A DNA stretch of 33,907 nucleotides from Sediminibacterium sp. (GTDB lineage Bacteria > Bacteroidota > Bacteroidia > B-17B0 > Aurantibacillaceae), in assembly GCA_030054095.1 (NCBI GenBank), contig JASGCO010000013.1:1-33907 (forward strand), written 5' to 3'. The notes under the pieces were generated by a model. It was not told the DNA's origin and did not search any database. It saw nothing but the letters and a program-made list of their open reading frames with translations. A program made the position numbers and the translations under genes. Shown here in pieces: positions 7,072 to 16,288 of this stretch; position 1 is the stretch's first letter; each line of letters opens with the position of its first letter.

Positions 7072-8655
7072 ATGGACTTAAAAACAAAAAAAGTATTAGA
7101 CAAACACCATCTGTTTCAACTGAACACCCTTATCATTAGCAAGTACACCGATAACATGCAGCTCGATTCGGCGCTGGCCTATGCCCAGAAATGTTCCGAA
7201 ATGGCGGGGAAAGAGGGCGATAGTTTGTACGAAGCCCGCTATTACAAACTCATCGGCAACACCTACTTTCACCTTAACCTGGGCGACAAAGCCATTAACT
7301 ACTGGAAACGTTGTATAGAAAAAGCTAAACATCAAAACGATTTTTTGCTACTGGAACAATGCCATCATAACATTGGCTCCGTCATATTAATCAGCCGTGG
7401 TGCACCCCATGCCGAACCTTATTTTCTAAAAGCGATTGAGTATGGGCACAAAGTACAAGGCGATAACTCTTCTAACCTTAACCAGAACTACCGCTTACTG
7501 GCCAGTACCTACGAAGTATCGGGCAGACTGCAACAAGCCGACAGTTTATTTCGCACCATTATTGAAAACTACCGTTTAAAAAAAGACACTCTGGCCTGGC
7601 TCGAAGCCAGTATGTTTTACAGTAAGGTTCTGGTAAAAAACAAACAAGCCGAAAAAGGGCTGAAACTAAGCGAAGACATCATTGCCCTGACCCGGACACT
7701 AAAAAACTTTAAAGTACACTCCACTGCCCTTTACATTTATGCCCTTAACCTGCACGAAACGGGATATGATAAAAAAGCATTCGGTGTAATGGAGGAAATG
7801 ATAGGCATTGAAACCAGAAATAACGCTGACATACTTAAATCTGAAATAGCGAAAGCCGAAGCCGCGTTTAAAGTCCGCGAATTAGCCCGTGAAAAAGAAC
7901 AAGCCATTCTGGCTGAACAAAACCGTCGCCGCCTCTACATGGTAGGACTATTCATTCTGCTTTTACTTGTAACAGGCATTGTTGTGTTTTATTATCAGAA
8001 AAAACAAAATAGCCTGAAACAAACTCAGGAAATCGAAAAAGTAAAACTCATCTTCGAAGCCGAAGAAAAAGAACGTACTCGCATTGCTCAGGATCTGCAC
8101 GACAATATGGGGGCTTATGCCACTTCCATTCTGGCCCGGATTGACATGCTCGAGTTCAATCGTACACCTATAGAATCGGAACGTATAAAAGATTTAAGAC
8201 ACGACGCGGAAAACATCATGTCCACCCTACGCGAGACCATCTGGATTTTAAAAACCAAAACCATTACCATCAGCGGTTTTCTAAATCTCATCAAATCGTA
8301 CACCTATAAACAACTAAAAACCAATCTGAATATTAATGTGCTCTACGAGGAAGACATACAAACAGAAAGAATACTTACTCCCGCCATTAGTCTCAATTTA
8401 TTCCGTATTGTACAGGAAATTATCCAAAACATTATCAAACATTCAGCCGCCAGTCAGGTAAACATTCAACTTCGTTCTACAGATACCTTATCCATAAGCA
8501 TTTACGACAATGGTTCCGGTTTCGACGTTACTGATGCCATCCGCGGGAGTGGCCTCAACAACCTGCAACACAGAGCCAGCGACATTCACTTTACGTTTTC
8601 CATATCCAGTCAGCCCGGCAAAGGCACCTCTATACAACTGGAAGGCAAGGTGTGA
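7072..8655 (+). CDS. Two-component sensor histidine kinase, NarL/LuxR-partner type (HisKA_3)
   Basis: A membrane sensor kinase with a TPR-rich sensing part (residues 1-285), one transmembrane segment (about 288-308), a coiled linker and a HisKA_3 domain. The phospho-acceptor is His343 in AQDLHDNMG. The HATPase domain follows, with an N-box (QEIIQNIIKH), DNGSGF and GSGLNNLQHRA. Kinases of this form phosphorylate response regulators with LuxR-type DNA-binding domains, and one lies just downstream (8824-9486). 7072 is the first standard start, but it removes the signal peptide that would place the TPR part in the periplasm. The true start is probably near 6934. The signal sensed is unknown. Confidence 0.9.
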   Translation: MDLKTKKVLDKHHLFQLNTLIISKYTDNMQLDSALAYAQKCSEMAGKEGDSLYEARYYKLIGNTYFHLNLGDKAINYWKRCIEKAKHQNDFLLLEQCHHNIGSVILISRGAPHAEPYFLKAIEYGHKVQGDNSSNLNQNYRLLASTYEVSGRLQQADSLFRTIIENYRLKKDTLAWLEASMFYSKVLVKNKQAEKGLKLSEDIIALTRTLKNFKVHSTALYIYALNLHETGYDKKAFGVMEEMIGIETRNNADILKSEIAKAEAAFKVRELAREKEQAILAEQNRRRLYMVGLFILLLLVTGIVVFYYQKKQNSLKQTQEIEKVKLIFEAEEKERTRIAQDLHDNMGAYATSILARIDMLEFNRTPIESERIKDLRHDAENIMSTLRETIWILKTKTITISGFLNLIKSYTYKQLKTNLNINVLYEEDIQTERILTPAISLNLFRIVQEIIQNIIKHSAASQVNIQLRSTDTLSISIYDNGSGFDVTDAIRGSGLNNLQHRASDIHFTFSISSQPGKGTSIQLEGKV

Positions 8656-8823
8656 TCACCTTCCCTTAGTATGGCCACCGACCATTCCACATCCATTTTC
8701 CATTTACCAAAAAATACTCCATAACGAGTATAGCAAACCACCTTTCCATTAAAGATTTTTGACAGATAAATAAGCACAATGTTTGAACAAACGGTATATT
8801 TTCATAACTTTCCCTTATCACTC

Positions 8824-9486
8824 ATGAGCATTCGTATAGGCATAGTGGACGATAAAAGCGTTAACCGGCAAACGGTGAAACAAAAACTCCTGTCGTATTC
8901 AGAAGCCCGGATTTGTATGGAAGCAGGCAATGGCAGCGATTTTCTTGAAAAATTAAAAACCACCGAACGTGCAGAACATCCGCATGTGGTACTAATGGAT
9001 TTAGACATGCCGGTGATGGATGGTATAGAGTGTATTAAACTGGCCTCAGCCATTCACCCACACATCCGCTTTATTGTACTAACCATTTACGAAGATACCG
9101 AACGTATTTTTGAAGCCATTAAAGCCGGGGCCAATGGTTATTTACTAAAAGATGACAAAGCGGTTAATATTATGGATGCCATTACCAACGTTATTGAATT
9201 TAACGGCGTTCCTATGAGTCCGCTTATTGCCCGTAAGGCCATGGAAATGCTCATTCAGGTTCCCAAAACAGAAAATAAAATTCAGGAAAATAATTTGGGA
9301 CTATCGCCGCGCGAACTCGATATTCTGAAAGAAGTAGCCGGTGGCTCAACGTATAATCAGATCGGAGAAAAACTATTCATCAGCCCACTAACTGTGCGCA
9401 AACACGTAGCCAACCTTTACGCCAAATTGCACGTTAACAACCGGACGCAAATAGTCAACCTGGCCCATAAAAATAATCTGATCTGA
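8824..9486 (+). CDS. Response regulator, NarL/FixJ family
   Basis: A 220-aa transcription factor and the likely partner of the upstream kinase. The receiver domain covers residues 3-120, with the acidic pair Asp9/Asp10, phospho-acceptor Asp59 (LMDLDMP), a Thr at about 87 and Lys109. The LuxR-type helix-turn-helix is at about 157-216 (LSPRELDILKEVAGGSTYNQI, then VRKHVANLYAKL). I chose the ATG at 8824 because receiver domains start a few residues before the first strand (IRIGIVDD). An in-frame ATG at 8779 would add 15 unusual residues. It converges on the cysteine desulfurase gene only 7 bp downstream. Confidence 0.93.
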   Translation: MSIRIGIVDDKSVNRQTVKQKLLSYSEARICMEAGNGSDFLEKLKTTERAEHPHVVLMDLDMPVMDGIECIKLASAIHPHIRFIVLTIYEDTERIFEAIKAGANGYLLKDDKAVNIMDAITNVIEFNGVPMSPLIARKAMEMLIQVPKTENKIQENNLGLSPRELDILKEVAGGSTYNQIGEKLFISPLTVRKHVANLYAKLHVNNRTQIVNLAHKNNLI

Positions 9487-9493
9487 CAGACGC

Positions 9494-10636
9494 TTATTGC
9501 GCCACCCTTACTCTGTAAATCTCCTTTAACTTATCCAGTACAAAATCAATTTCTTCTTTTGTAGTGTACTTACTAAAACTGAAACGCACCGACGGGCAAT
9601 TCATATCTGCCCCAATACCCCGTAACACGTGACTTCCCTGATTACTACCGCTACTACAAGCGCTACCACCGCTCACCGCAATACCCAGTATATCCAGATT
9701 AAACAACAACATCTCCGCGTCCGGATGATCGGGGAAACAACAATTTAAAACCGTGTAAAGCGATTTATCGGGCTCAATTTCGCCATTAAAACGGATGCCA
9801 TCAAATCCTTCCTTTAATTGCGCGATCATATAGCTTTTTAAGCCCTGAATGTGCTGACGGTGAGCTTCCATGTCCCGGTAGGCAATTTCCAGCGCTTTGG
9901 CCAGTCCCACAATACCATACACATTTTCGGTTCCTCCGCGCATGTTACGTTCCTGCGAGCCTCCGGTAATAAAAGGACTTACCCGCATTTTATTATTAAT
10001 GTAAAGAAAACCAACCCCCTTCGGGCCATGGAACTTATGCGCCGCGCAGGTTACAAAATGTACTTTCATGGCCTGAAGATCCATCGGGAAATGCCCCATC
10101 GTTTGCACCGTATCGCTGTGAAACACCGCATTGTACTGTTCGCACAAATTCCCCACCTGTTCAATGGGCAGCAAAGTAGCAATCTCATTATTGGCATGCA
10201 TTAACGATACCAGCGAACGTTCGTTGGTACGCAGCAATTCTTCCAGATGAGTCAGATCCACGTTTCCTTTACGGTCAATGTTTACCCAACTTACTTTTAC
10301 CCCCCTTGTCTTTTCAAGCGTCTTAGCTGTTTGCTCCACCGCGTGGTGTTCTATTTTAGACGTAATAATATGGCGTATGTCATGGGTTTCTACCGTTTGG
10401 CAAATAGCCATATTATCCGCTTCGGTACCGCCGCTGGTAAAAAAAATCTCCCCCGGATGCACGTTCAGTAAATGAGCTACCGTTTTACGGGCCAGTTCTA
10501 TCGCCGATCGCGTTTTACGACCATAACCATGTATAGAAGAAGGATTTCCGAAATCTTCCAGCATAAATGGTGTCATCGCATCAAACACTTCCGGATCCAG
10601 TTTGGTAGTAGCGGCATTATCTAAATACACTTTCAT
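9494..10636 (-). CDS. Cysteine desulfurase (NifS/IscS type)
   Basis: A PLP enzyme that takes sulfur from L-cysteine for Fe-S cluster assembly or tRNA thiolation. The 380 aa are full length. Seen: LDNAATTK at 5-12, GGTEADN at 69-75, PLP-contacting His97/98, Asp175, PLP lysine Lys201 in CAAHKFHGPKG and the sulfur-accepting Cys327 in GGSACSSGS. The short linear Cys loop marks group I (NifS/IscS) rather than SufS. No iscU or iscA neighbour is present, so which pathway it serves is open. A TATTTTTG -7 box lies on the minus strand about 75 bp upstream. Confidence 0.95.
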   Translation of the reverse strand: MKVYLDNAATTKLDPEVFDAMTPFMLEDFGNPSSIHGYGRKTRSAIELARKTVAHLLNVHPGEIFFTSGGTEADNMAICQTVETHDIRHIITSKIEHHAVEQTAKTLEKTRGVKVSWVNIDRKGNVDLTHLEELLRTNERSLVSLMHANNEIATLLPIEQVGNLCEQYNAVFHSDTVQTMGHFPMDLQAMKVHFVTCAAHKFHGPKGVGFLYINNKMRVSPFITGGSQERNMRGGTENVYGIVGLAKALEIAYRDMEAHRQHIQGLKSYMIAQLKEGFDGIRFNGEIEPDKSLYTVLNCCFPDHPDAEMLLFNLDILGIAVSGGSACSSGSNQGSHVLRGIGADMNCPSVRFSFSKYTTKEEIDFVLDKLKEIYRVRVAQ

Positions 10637-10709
10637 AAATACTTAACATTAAACTCTTACCTGTTATAGCGGCAGGTGAAAAGAAGGATTATTTTAACTT
10701 AAATTTACG

Positions 10710-10717
10710 CAAAAATA
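10710..10717 (-). promoter_or_regulatory. Possible TAnnTTTG -7 box for the cysteine desulfurase
   Basis: The minus strand reads TATTTTTG here, matching the Bacteroidota -7 consensus TAnnTTTG. It would start transcription about 65 bp before the ATG. No clear -33 element was identified, and short motifs like this arise by chance in AT-rich spacers. Confidence 0.35.
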
Positions 10718-10743
10718 CAGATTCAGGTTTATTAATAAAAGGG

Positions 10744-12168
10744 ATGGGGCACACATTAACAACCGTACAATTTGCAGACATATTCAGGGGGTACTTACCA
10801 TTTACACCTACCTCAGGCCAAGAAGAAGCCCTGCAGAAATTAAGCCGTTTCCTGTTTACCACCGGCGAACAGGATTTGTTTGTATTGCGCGGGTACGCGG
10901 GTACGGGAAAAACCAATCTGGTATCGGCTCTGGCCAAAGCCCTTCCCTCAGCCAAATGGAAAAGCGTTTTACTGGCACCCACTGGCCGGGCAGCAAAAGT
11001 ACTGGGACATAACGCGGAAAAACAAGCTCAAACCATACATAAAAAGATATTTGCCAAAAGTCAGGATGCTGATGGCGCCTTGTATTTCTCCCTGTCCGAA
11101 AACCTGCATAAAAACACCTTGTTTATTGTGGACGAGGCCAGTATGATAGGTCCGGGACAAGATAACGGCGGCCCCTACACTAATTTACTCGAAAGCCTGC
11201 TCGAATACATTTTTAGCGGCGAAAACTGTAAACTTTTACTGGTGGGTGATACGGCCCAGCTCCCGCCTGTGGGAAGCGATGAAAGCCCAGCCCTGAGTCC
11301 GGCGTACCTGAAGCAGGCCTACAGTTTTAACGTTCACTATTACGAACTTAAACAGGTAGCCCGGCAACGACAGGAAAGCGGCATTTTATACAATGCCACC
11401 CAACTGCGCGAAACACTTACCAATCCTGTATTTGAACTCCCTAAACTTTTTCCCCAGCACGATGTGATCCGTTTAATGGGTGATGAACTTGAAGATGCGC
11501 TGAACACAGCCTACTCACAATACGGCGAAGAAAATGTATTAATTGTTACCCGCAGCAACAAACGTGCTAACCTTTTTAATCAGAATGTACGCAATCGTAT
11601 CAAGTACATGGAAGAAGAACTTTGTAGCGGCGATCGTTTAATGGTGGTAAAAAACAATTACTTCTGGCTAAACGAAGCCGGACAAAAAAGCACTCATTTT
11701 ATTGCCAATGGCGACATGGCCCAGGTAACACGTATCGGTAAAACACAAAGCCTGTATGGGTTTAACTTCAGCAATTGCTTTTTACGGTTTAGCGATTACG
11801 AGCACCTGCCCGATATTGAAGCGGTTATTATACGGGATAGTTTATTTTCTGATAGTCCGGGATTAAGTCCGCAACAACAGCAGCAGTTATTTAGTGCCGT
11901 TATGGAAGACGTAGCAGATGAGCCCATTAAAGGCCGGCGTATGGCCTATTTAAAACAAAACCCGTATTACAATGCCCTTCAGGTAAAATTCAGTTACGCG
12001 GTTACCTGCCATAAATCGCAGGGTGGACAATGGCCTGTGGTGTTTGTTGATCAGGGCTATTTAACTCAGGAAATGATGGATGTTAATTTTATACGCTGGC
12101 TTTACACCGCCATTACACGCGCTACAGAAAAAGTGTATCTGATTAATTTTAACGAGGTGTTTTTTTAA
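10744..12168 (+). CDS. RecD-like superfamily 1 DNA helicase
   Basis: A 474-aa ATP-dependent helicase. Walker A is GYAGTGKT at 50-57. Motif II is DEAS with Asp130/Glu131. Motif III is LLLVGDTAQLPPVG near 165-178. The C-terminal UvrD-like part has the CHKSQGGQW motif at about 422-430 and the arginine-finger region YTAITRATEK near 453-462. The size and the lack of long N-terminal domains resemble small RecD2/Dda-like helicases rather than RecBCD RecD. It is divergent from the cysteine desulfurase gene. The physiological role (repair or replication restart) is inferred from the family. Confidence 0.9.
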   Translation: MGHTLTTVQFADIFRGYLPFTPTSGQEEALQKLSRFLFTTGEQDLFVLRGYAGTGKTNLVSALAKALPSAKWKSVLLAPTGRAAKVLGHNAEKQAQTIHKKIFAKSQDADGALYFSLSENLHKNTLFIVDEASMIGPGQDNGGPYTNLLESLLEYIFSGENCKLLLVGDTAQLPPVGSDESPALSPAYLKQAYSFNVHYYELKQVARQRQESGILYNATQLRETLTNPVFELPKLFPQHDVIRLMGDELEDALNTAYSQYGEENVLIVTRSNKRANLFNQNVRNRIKYMEEELCSGDRLMVVKNNYFWLNEAGQKSTHFIANGDMAQVTRIGKTQSLYGFNFSNCFLRFSDYEHLPDIEAVIIRDSLFSDSPGLSPQQQQQLFSAVMEDVADEPIKGRRMAYLKQNPYYNALQVKFSYAVTCHKSQGGQWPVVFVDQGYLTQEMMDVNFIRWLYTAITRATEKVYLINFNEVFF

Positions 12169-12632
12169 AGAGGAAGTATAAACGTATATACCGGAAAGGA
12201 AAGACGTAAAATTTCAAATGAGAATGAAAGAGAGTTTATAAGCCCCGAATTCTATTTTGTTTCTAAATGTAGTAGATGCTTATAAGGTTAATTTCGCTTT
12301 TAAACTTTACCTATCCCCAATTACATTAATCGAATAAAACAAGAAATACAACAACATCATTTGTAATCTTTATGAACTATCCCTTTTGGAACATTACAGT
12401 TAATACTAAAAGAATTCATAAAAAATTAAGAAACAAAAATCAGGACGATTACAAGTATCTGAATTATAATAAAAAAATGCACAAAGATTTAATTTAGATC
12501 GAATATTTCGGCATTCACAAAAACAAAAACAGTTACCTTCGATTTAAACATTTAATGAATCGCCTAAATGAGGTTGATACAAAACTACTGATAACACTTT
12601 TAGAAGTTTCAAAATTTAAATAAAAACAAACA
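12169..12632. other. AT-rich intergenic spacer, no gene supported
   Basis: 464 bases of markedly AT-rich sequence between the helicase and paiB. Two tiny ATG frames exist (12372-12497, 41 codons; 12555-12623, 22 codons). I see no family resemblance, no promoter matching TAnnTTTG and no repeat. The nearest -7-like string is TACCTTCG near 12533-12540, with one mismatch. Confidence 0.5.
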
Positions 12633-13250
12633 ATGTATATTCCAGAAATAAACGCCGTGGCAGACCAAGCAGAAGTTGTTGCTTTTATGAAACAGTTTAG
12701 CTTTGCTACAATCATCACTTCAAAAAACAATTTCCCGACGGCAACACATCTTCCATTTGTTGTGACAGTTAAAGAGGATCAGATAATTCTGACTTCACAT
12801 TTCGCAAAAGCAAACGCACACTGGCAAGACATTGAAAACAATAAAGTATTAGTTATTTTCAATGAACCTCACGCCTACATTTCAACAAAAAATTACGATA
12901 CTGAACTAAATGTACCAACATGGAACTACATTTCAATCCACGCATACGGACAAGGCAAGTTAATTACGGAAACTCAGGAAGTAATGGAAATACTTGACAG
13001 GTCTATCGAAAATTACGAATTTGAATACAAGCAACGATGGAGTAACTTTCCTGATGACTATAAACTGAAAATGTCGAAAGGTATTATGGCATTTGAAATC
13101 CGCATTACTGATTTACAGGCCAAGAAAAAGCTAAGTCAAAACAGAACTGAAACAGAGCAAAAGAACATCATAGGGACACTTTCCACAAGCACGAATACTA
13201 ATGAGAAATTAATTGCAGAGTACATGAAAAACAATTTGAAAAGCATATAA
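12633..13250 (+). CDS. paiB: FMN-binding PaiB-family protein
   Basis: A 205-aa protein of the PaiB family, split-barrel flavin-binding proteins first described as negative regulators in Bacillus. Family features seen: start MYIP, FATIITSKNNFPTATHLPF near residues 24-43, HFAKANAHWQDIE near 65-77, NVPTWNYISIHAYGQ near 97-111 and the GIMAFEIRITDLQAKKKLSQNR block near 149-170. The gene is AT-richer than the helicase before it. With the DUF2200 gene it may form an acquired segment. No PaiA acetyltransferase is adjacent, so a regulatory role here is uncertain. Confidence 0.88.
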   Translation: MYIPEINAVADQAEVVAFMKQFSFATIITSKNNFPTATHLPFVVTVKEDQIILTSHFAKANAHWQDIENNKVLVIFNEPHAYISTKNYDTELNVPTWNYISIHAYGQGKLITETQEVMEILDRSIENYEFEYKQRWSNFPDDYKLKMSKGIMAFEIRITDLQAKKKLSQNRTETEQKNIIGTLSTSTNTNEKLIAEYMKNNLKSI

Positions 13251-13260
13251 AAAGAGCCAT

Positions 13261-13299
13261 AACGCTACACTCATAGGGTAGTTTTCTATGGCGTTTTGT
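13261..13299 (+). terminator. Possible terminator hairpin after paiB
   Basis: AACGC (13261-13265) and CATAG (13272-13276) pair with CTATG and GCGTT (13286-13295), with a six-base bulge on the left arm, followed by a few T residues. It starts 10 bases after the paiB stop. The bulge and short T-run make this a weak call. Confidence 0.35.
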
Positions 13300-13396
13300 A
13301 TCGTTTCATCTCCGTTTGAGAATAACATAAATGAGAGCGACTTACGATGCATCTGTAATACCACATCAGACAAACCTTAAATAAAGAATAGCACCA

Positions 13397-13762
13397 ATGA
13401 ACACTATAGCAAATCAGGATGAACGCATTGCTAAAATGACATTTGCATCGGTATATCCGCACTACCGTTCAAAAATTGAAAAAAAAGGAAGAACAGCAGC
13501 GGAGTTACATCAGGTGATAAACTGGCTAACAGGTTTTGATAACGCCATGATTCAAAAACAAATTGATACAAGCGCCACATTTGAGCAATTCTTTAAAGCC
13601 GCCACACTAAACCCAAACGCACATTTAATTACGGGCCTCATTTGTGGGTACAGGGTCGAAGAAATCAATAACCCGCTTACACAACAGGTCAGATACCTCG
13701 ACAAACTGGTTGACGAATTAGCCAAAGGTCGAAAAATGGAGAAAATTCTCAGGGCTGGGTGA
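13397..13762 (+). CDS. DUF2200 family protein
   Basis: A 121-aa cytosolic protein matching DUF2200 over its whole length: the ASVYPHY block near residues 18-24, KKGRTAAELHQVINWLTGF near 29-47, LICGYRV near 80-86 and the end RYLDKLVDELAKGRKMEKIL. The function of this family is unknown. It follows paiB by 146 bp on the same strand, with a possible hairpin between, so co-transcription is doubtful. Confidence 0.9.
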   Translation: MNTIANQDERIAKMTFASVYPHYRSKIEKKGRTAAELHQVINWLTGFDNAMIQKQIDTSATFEQFFKAATLNPNAHLITGLICGYRVEEINNPLTQQVRYLDKLVDELAKGRKMEKILRAG

Positions 13763-13853
13763 AGTAAGACTCTTTAAAAACAGATTACGGTGATTGTTTA
13801 CACGAACTCTACCCGCCACTTCATACAAAGGTTTAACAATTACAAAATGAGTA

Positions 13854-15746
13854 TTAATGTGCCTGTTTTATCAGTTTAAAAGACTGCAGCATTTCATCTG
13901 CGCTATATATAACCACATAATAAATCCCCGCAGTAACCTTCGACAAATCCCAAACGATCTCATCCCCCTCAGACTTATCCGAAACCACTGCCAACGTATC
14001 TACCACTTCCCCTAAACCAGAATATACTATCATCTTTCCTGAAAAATAACCCGGTATTTTTGCCGTTATACGATCTTCAAAAGGATTAGGAATAACACTA
14101 AATTCTACCTTTTTCCCGCTACAATCCTGATAATACGTTTTCGTATAACTCACTATACCATTTGGTTCCGTTTCCTTTAAACGAAAATACCTCCACTCTG
14201 GTCGTGAGCCTGTGTGCACAAAATCGTACACTAACCGTTCACTGCCATTTGCTTTTCCATTAAATTGTTTAATCATCTGAAATACCTCTCCATTTGATGA
14301 TCCCTCCAATACAAAAGAGCTATTCCGTTTTTCGCCTTCAGTCATCCACTTAAAATACAAATCAGATCCCTTTAAACAAGTCGTTTCAAAATGAATCACC
14401 GTGAGTGGTAAAGGAGATGGGAAATTAATCAATATTCCCGAATTGTTAGATCCGCCCCCCGCTGTTCCACTTGTAACAATAGTTCCCGAGCCATTGTCTG
14501 TTCCCGGGGTACCATTTAATGTTTGACTGGTAACATTTACCGTAGGAGCAGGTGTACTGTAAACAATAACTCCCTGCGCTCCACCGCCACCTCCAGCGTG
14601 CGGGTCCCATGTTGTACAATTGCCACCGTTTCCGGCATTGGCAGCAACGGTTAAAGGGCAGGTTCCTGATATAGAATACGTATTTACCTTAAGTACAATA
14701 CTACCCGCTGCACCACCTCCACCGGCGGCATCATTGGCTCCTCCTGAGGTAGATGGCGCAGTTTCGCCGTTAGCCGTAATGCTTATTCCTCCTGAACAAG
14801 TTGCTCCACTAACTAGCACCGAAGCTTTCAGTAAAATAATGCCTCCACCAATTCCACCTCTGGTGCCAACCGAATTATTTTGCTGTCCGCCACCGCCGCC
14901 ACCGCCTAAAAAAACACGTGAGCCGCTAATGTAAGGACTTAAAGCAATACCTCCCAACCCGCCAGCCGGATAGGCCGCACAGTTATTATAACCATGTCCA
15001 CCCTGACCACCTGCTGTATAATTAGAACCGCCACCACCACCAGCGTTATGATCTCCACCACCACCAGCGCCATTTAACACTCTTCCGCGAGCGTATTGAA
15101 AATTGACATTCGTTATTTTATAAATTCCTTCTCCCTTACCACCATAAACCGTAGAAGAAGAAATATAATTATTCTGGTTACCATTGGCACAAACAGGCCC
15201 ATGGTAATCTGTAGAAACAACCCCTCCGCGAAAACCTATGGTATTGGCATTAATACTATGATTCAATATAAAACTATTTGTTACCTGAGCAGCAATAACA
15301 CCTCCAACGTTGCCATTCCAGGCTAAGCCGGTAATATTGGCAGTTGTTGTAAAATTAGCGCCAAGATTGCGAAATGTAATCACCTGCACCGACGAATTAG
15401 CCCCTGTATTAAAAGGGCTCACTAAAGCGGAAGAAAGTGTAATTAGAGTAGGCGTTCCTACCGAAGGGGAACGAAACGTTATTGTTTTGATCTCATACAC
15501 TCCGGCATTGGCAATGCTTCCCACATTCCCAAAAGTAGCTATATTGGTGGTATTGGTACCTATACAATCATCCTGCATTTGCATAACTATTACCTCGCCA
15601 CCAACCGAAAATGTATGTGCGCTTTCATTTACATTTGACAACTGAAGCGAAGTACCACTTATCGCCGTTACCTTAGCGTAAGCATTGATAATCTGTGCAT
15701 TAGCGATGCCTGCGCATAATACTAAAAATAACAAAAACTGTTTCAT
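13854..15746 (-). CDS. Glycine-rich secreted protein with T9SS type A sorting domain
   Basis: A 630-aa predicted cell-surface or secreted protein. The signal peptide (MKQFLLFLVLCAGIANAQ) is followed by a beta-rich region. Residues about 225-435 have many Gly runs separated by Asn, Ser and Thr, resembling glycine-rich repeat surface proteins. A module typical of T9SS cargo follows (FVLEGSSNGEVFQ). The last 80 residues (VIPNPFEDRITAKIPG to IYYVVIYSADEMLQSFKLIK) are a type A sorting domain that directs outer-membrane export. The ATG at 15746 is preferred over one two codons earlier because it starts directly with MKQF. The role (adhesion or matrix) is not evident. Confidence 0.88.
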   Translation of the reverse strand: MKQFLLFLVLCAGIANAQIINAYAKVTAISGTSLQLSNVNESAHTFSVGGEVIVMQMQDDCIGTNTTNIATFGNVGSIANAGVYEIKTITFRSPSVGTPTLITLSSALVSPFNTGANSSVQVITFRNLGANFTTTANITGLAWNGNVGGVIAAQVTNSFILNHSINANTIGFRGGVVSTDYHGPVCANGNQNNYISSSTVYGGKGEGIYKITNVNFQYARGRVLNGAGGGGDHNAGGGGGSNYTAGGQGGHGYNNCAAYPAGGLGGIALSPYISGSRVFLGGGGGGGQQNNSVGTRGGIGGGIILLKASVLVSGATCSGGISITANGETAPSTSGGANDAAGGGGAAGSIVLKVNTYSISGTCPLTVAANAGNGGNCTTWDPHAGGGGGAQGVIVYSTPAPTVNVTSQTLNGTPGTDNGSGTIVTSGTAGGGSNNSGILINFPSPLPLTVIHFETTCLKGSDLYFKWMTEGEKRNSSFVLEGSSNGEVFQMIKQFNGKANGSERLVYDFVHTGSRPEWRYFRLKETEPNGIVSYTKTYYQDCSGKKVEFSVIPNPFEDRITAKIPGYFSGKMIVYSGLGEVVDTLAVVSDKSEGDEIVWDLSKVTAGIYYVVIYSADEMLQSFKLIKQAH

Positions 15747-15752
15747 AACCAT

Positions 15753-16288
15753 ATTTCCTATTTTTCTGCGTTTAGCTCTATGCGTTTATTTATTCTCTCC
15801 TATCTTACATTGAATGTATTACTCTCCGTTTAGCGGTTCTGTCACATTTTCTATTTCCTATACAGAGCCCTTTAACGGAAAAAAGTTTAAAAGGTTTCAG
15901 GTATTAGAGTAAATTGTACCTTCTACTACTCTTTTAACCTATTCCTTTTTACATTTTTTCACTTCTCATTCAGACTATTACAACGTGAATATCATACAGT
16001 TACACTAGTCCCACATTTGAAACAAACACTTTAATAATGGGCAAATTTACAAACAATAATTTCATAAGCATCAAAATAGTGTATATTCGTACAGATACAT
16101 ATTGTTTGAAGTGCCTGAGAAAAAATCTGAAAAGGATTCATTTGACTACGACAATAACAAGGCTGTTATTTGTAAACCTAAGTACACCATTGAAGCTAAA
16201 CTACAAAAAATACCGAGTAATGCAAATTTGTCGGTTATCAAATACCCTTCAACCATCATTACTATAACAAATACCAAAATAACACGAT
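15753..16288. other. AT-rich divergent intergenic region, no gene supported
   Basis: 536 AT-rich bases between the divergent T9SS cargo gene and the carbonic anhydrase homologue. Short open frames at 16037-16267 and 16102-16311 overlap each other in different phases and lack recognisable domains. The second also runs into the downstream gene. No exact TAnnTTTG box was found close to either start. Confidence 0.5.

Noticed and set aside
12372..12497. A 41-codon frame and a nearby 22-codon frame (12555-12623)
   Set aside because: Both are short, AT-rich and without resemblance to any family. Expected by chance in such sequence, though a leader peptide cannot be excluded.
12633..13762. paiB and DUF2200 as a second integron cassette
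   Set aside because: The region is AT-rich and of acquired type, but I found no GTTATGTGC-like core or paired attC-like arms at its borders.
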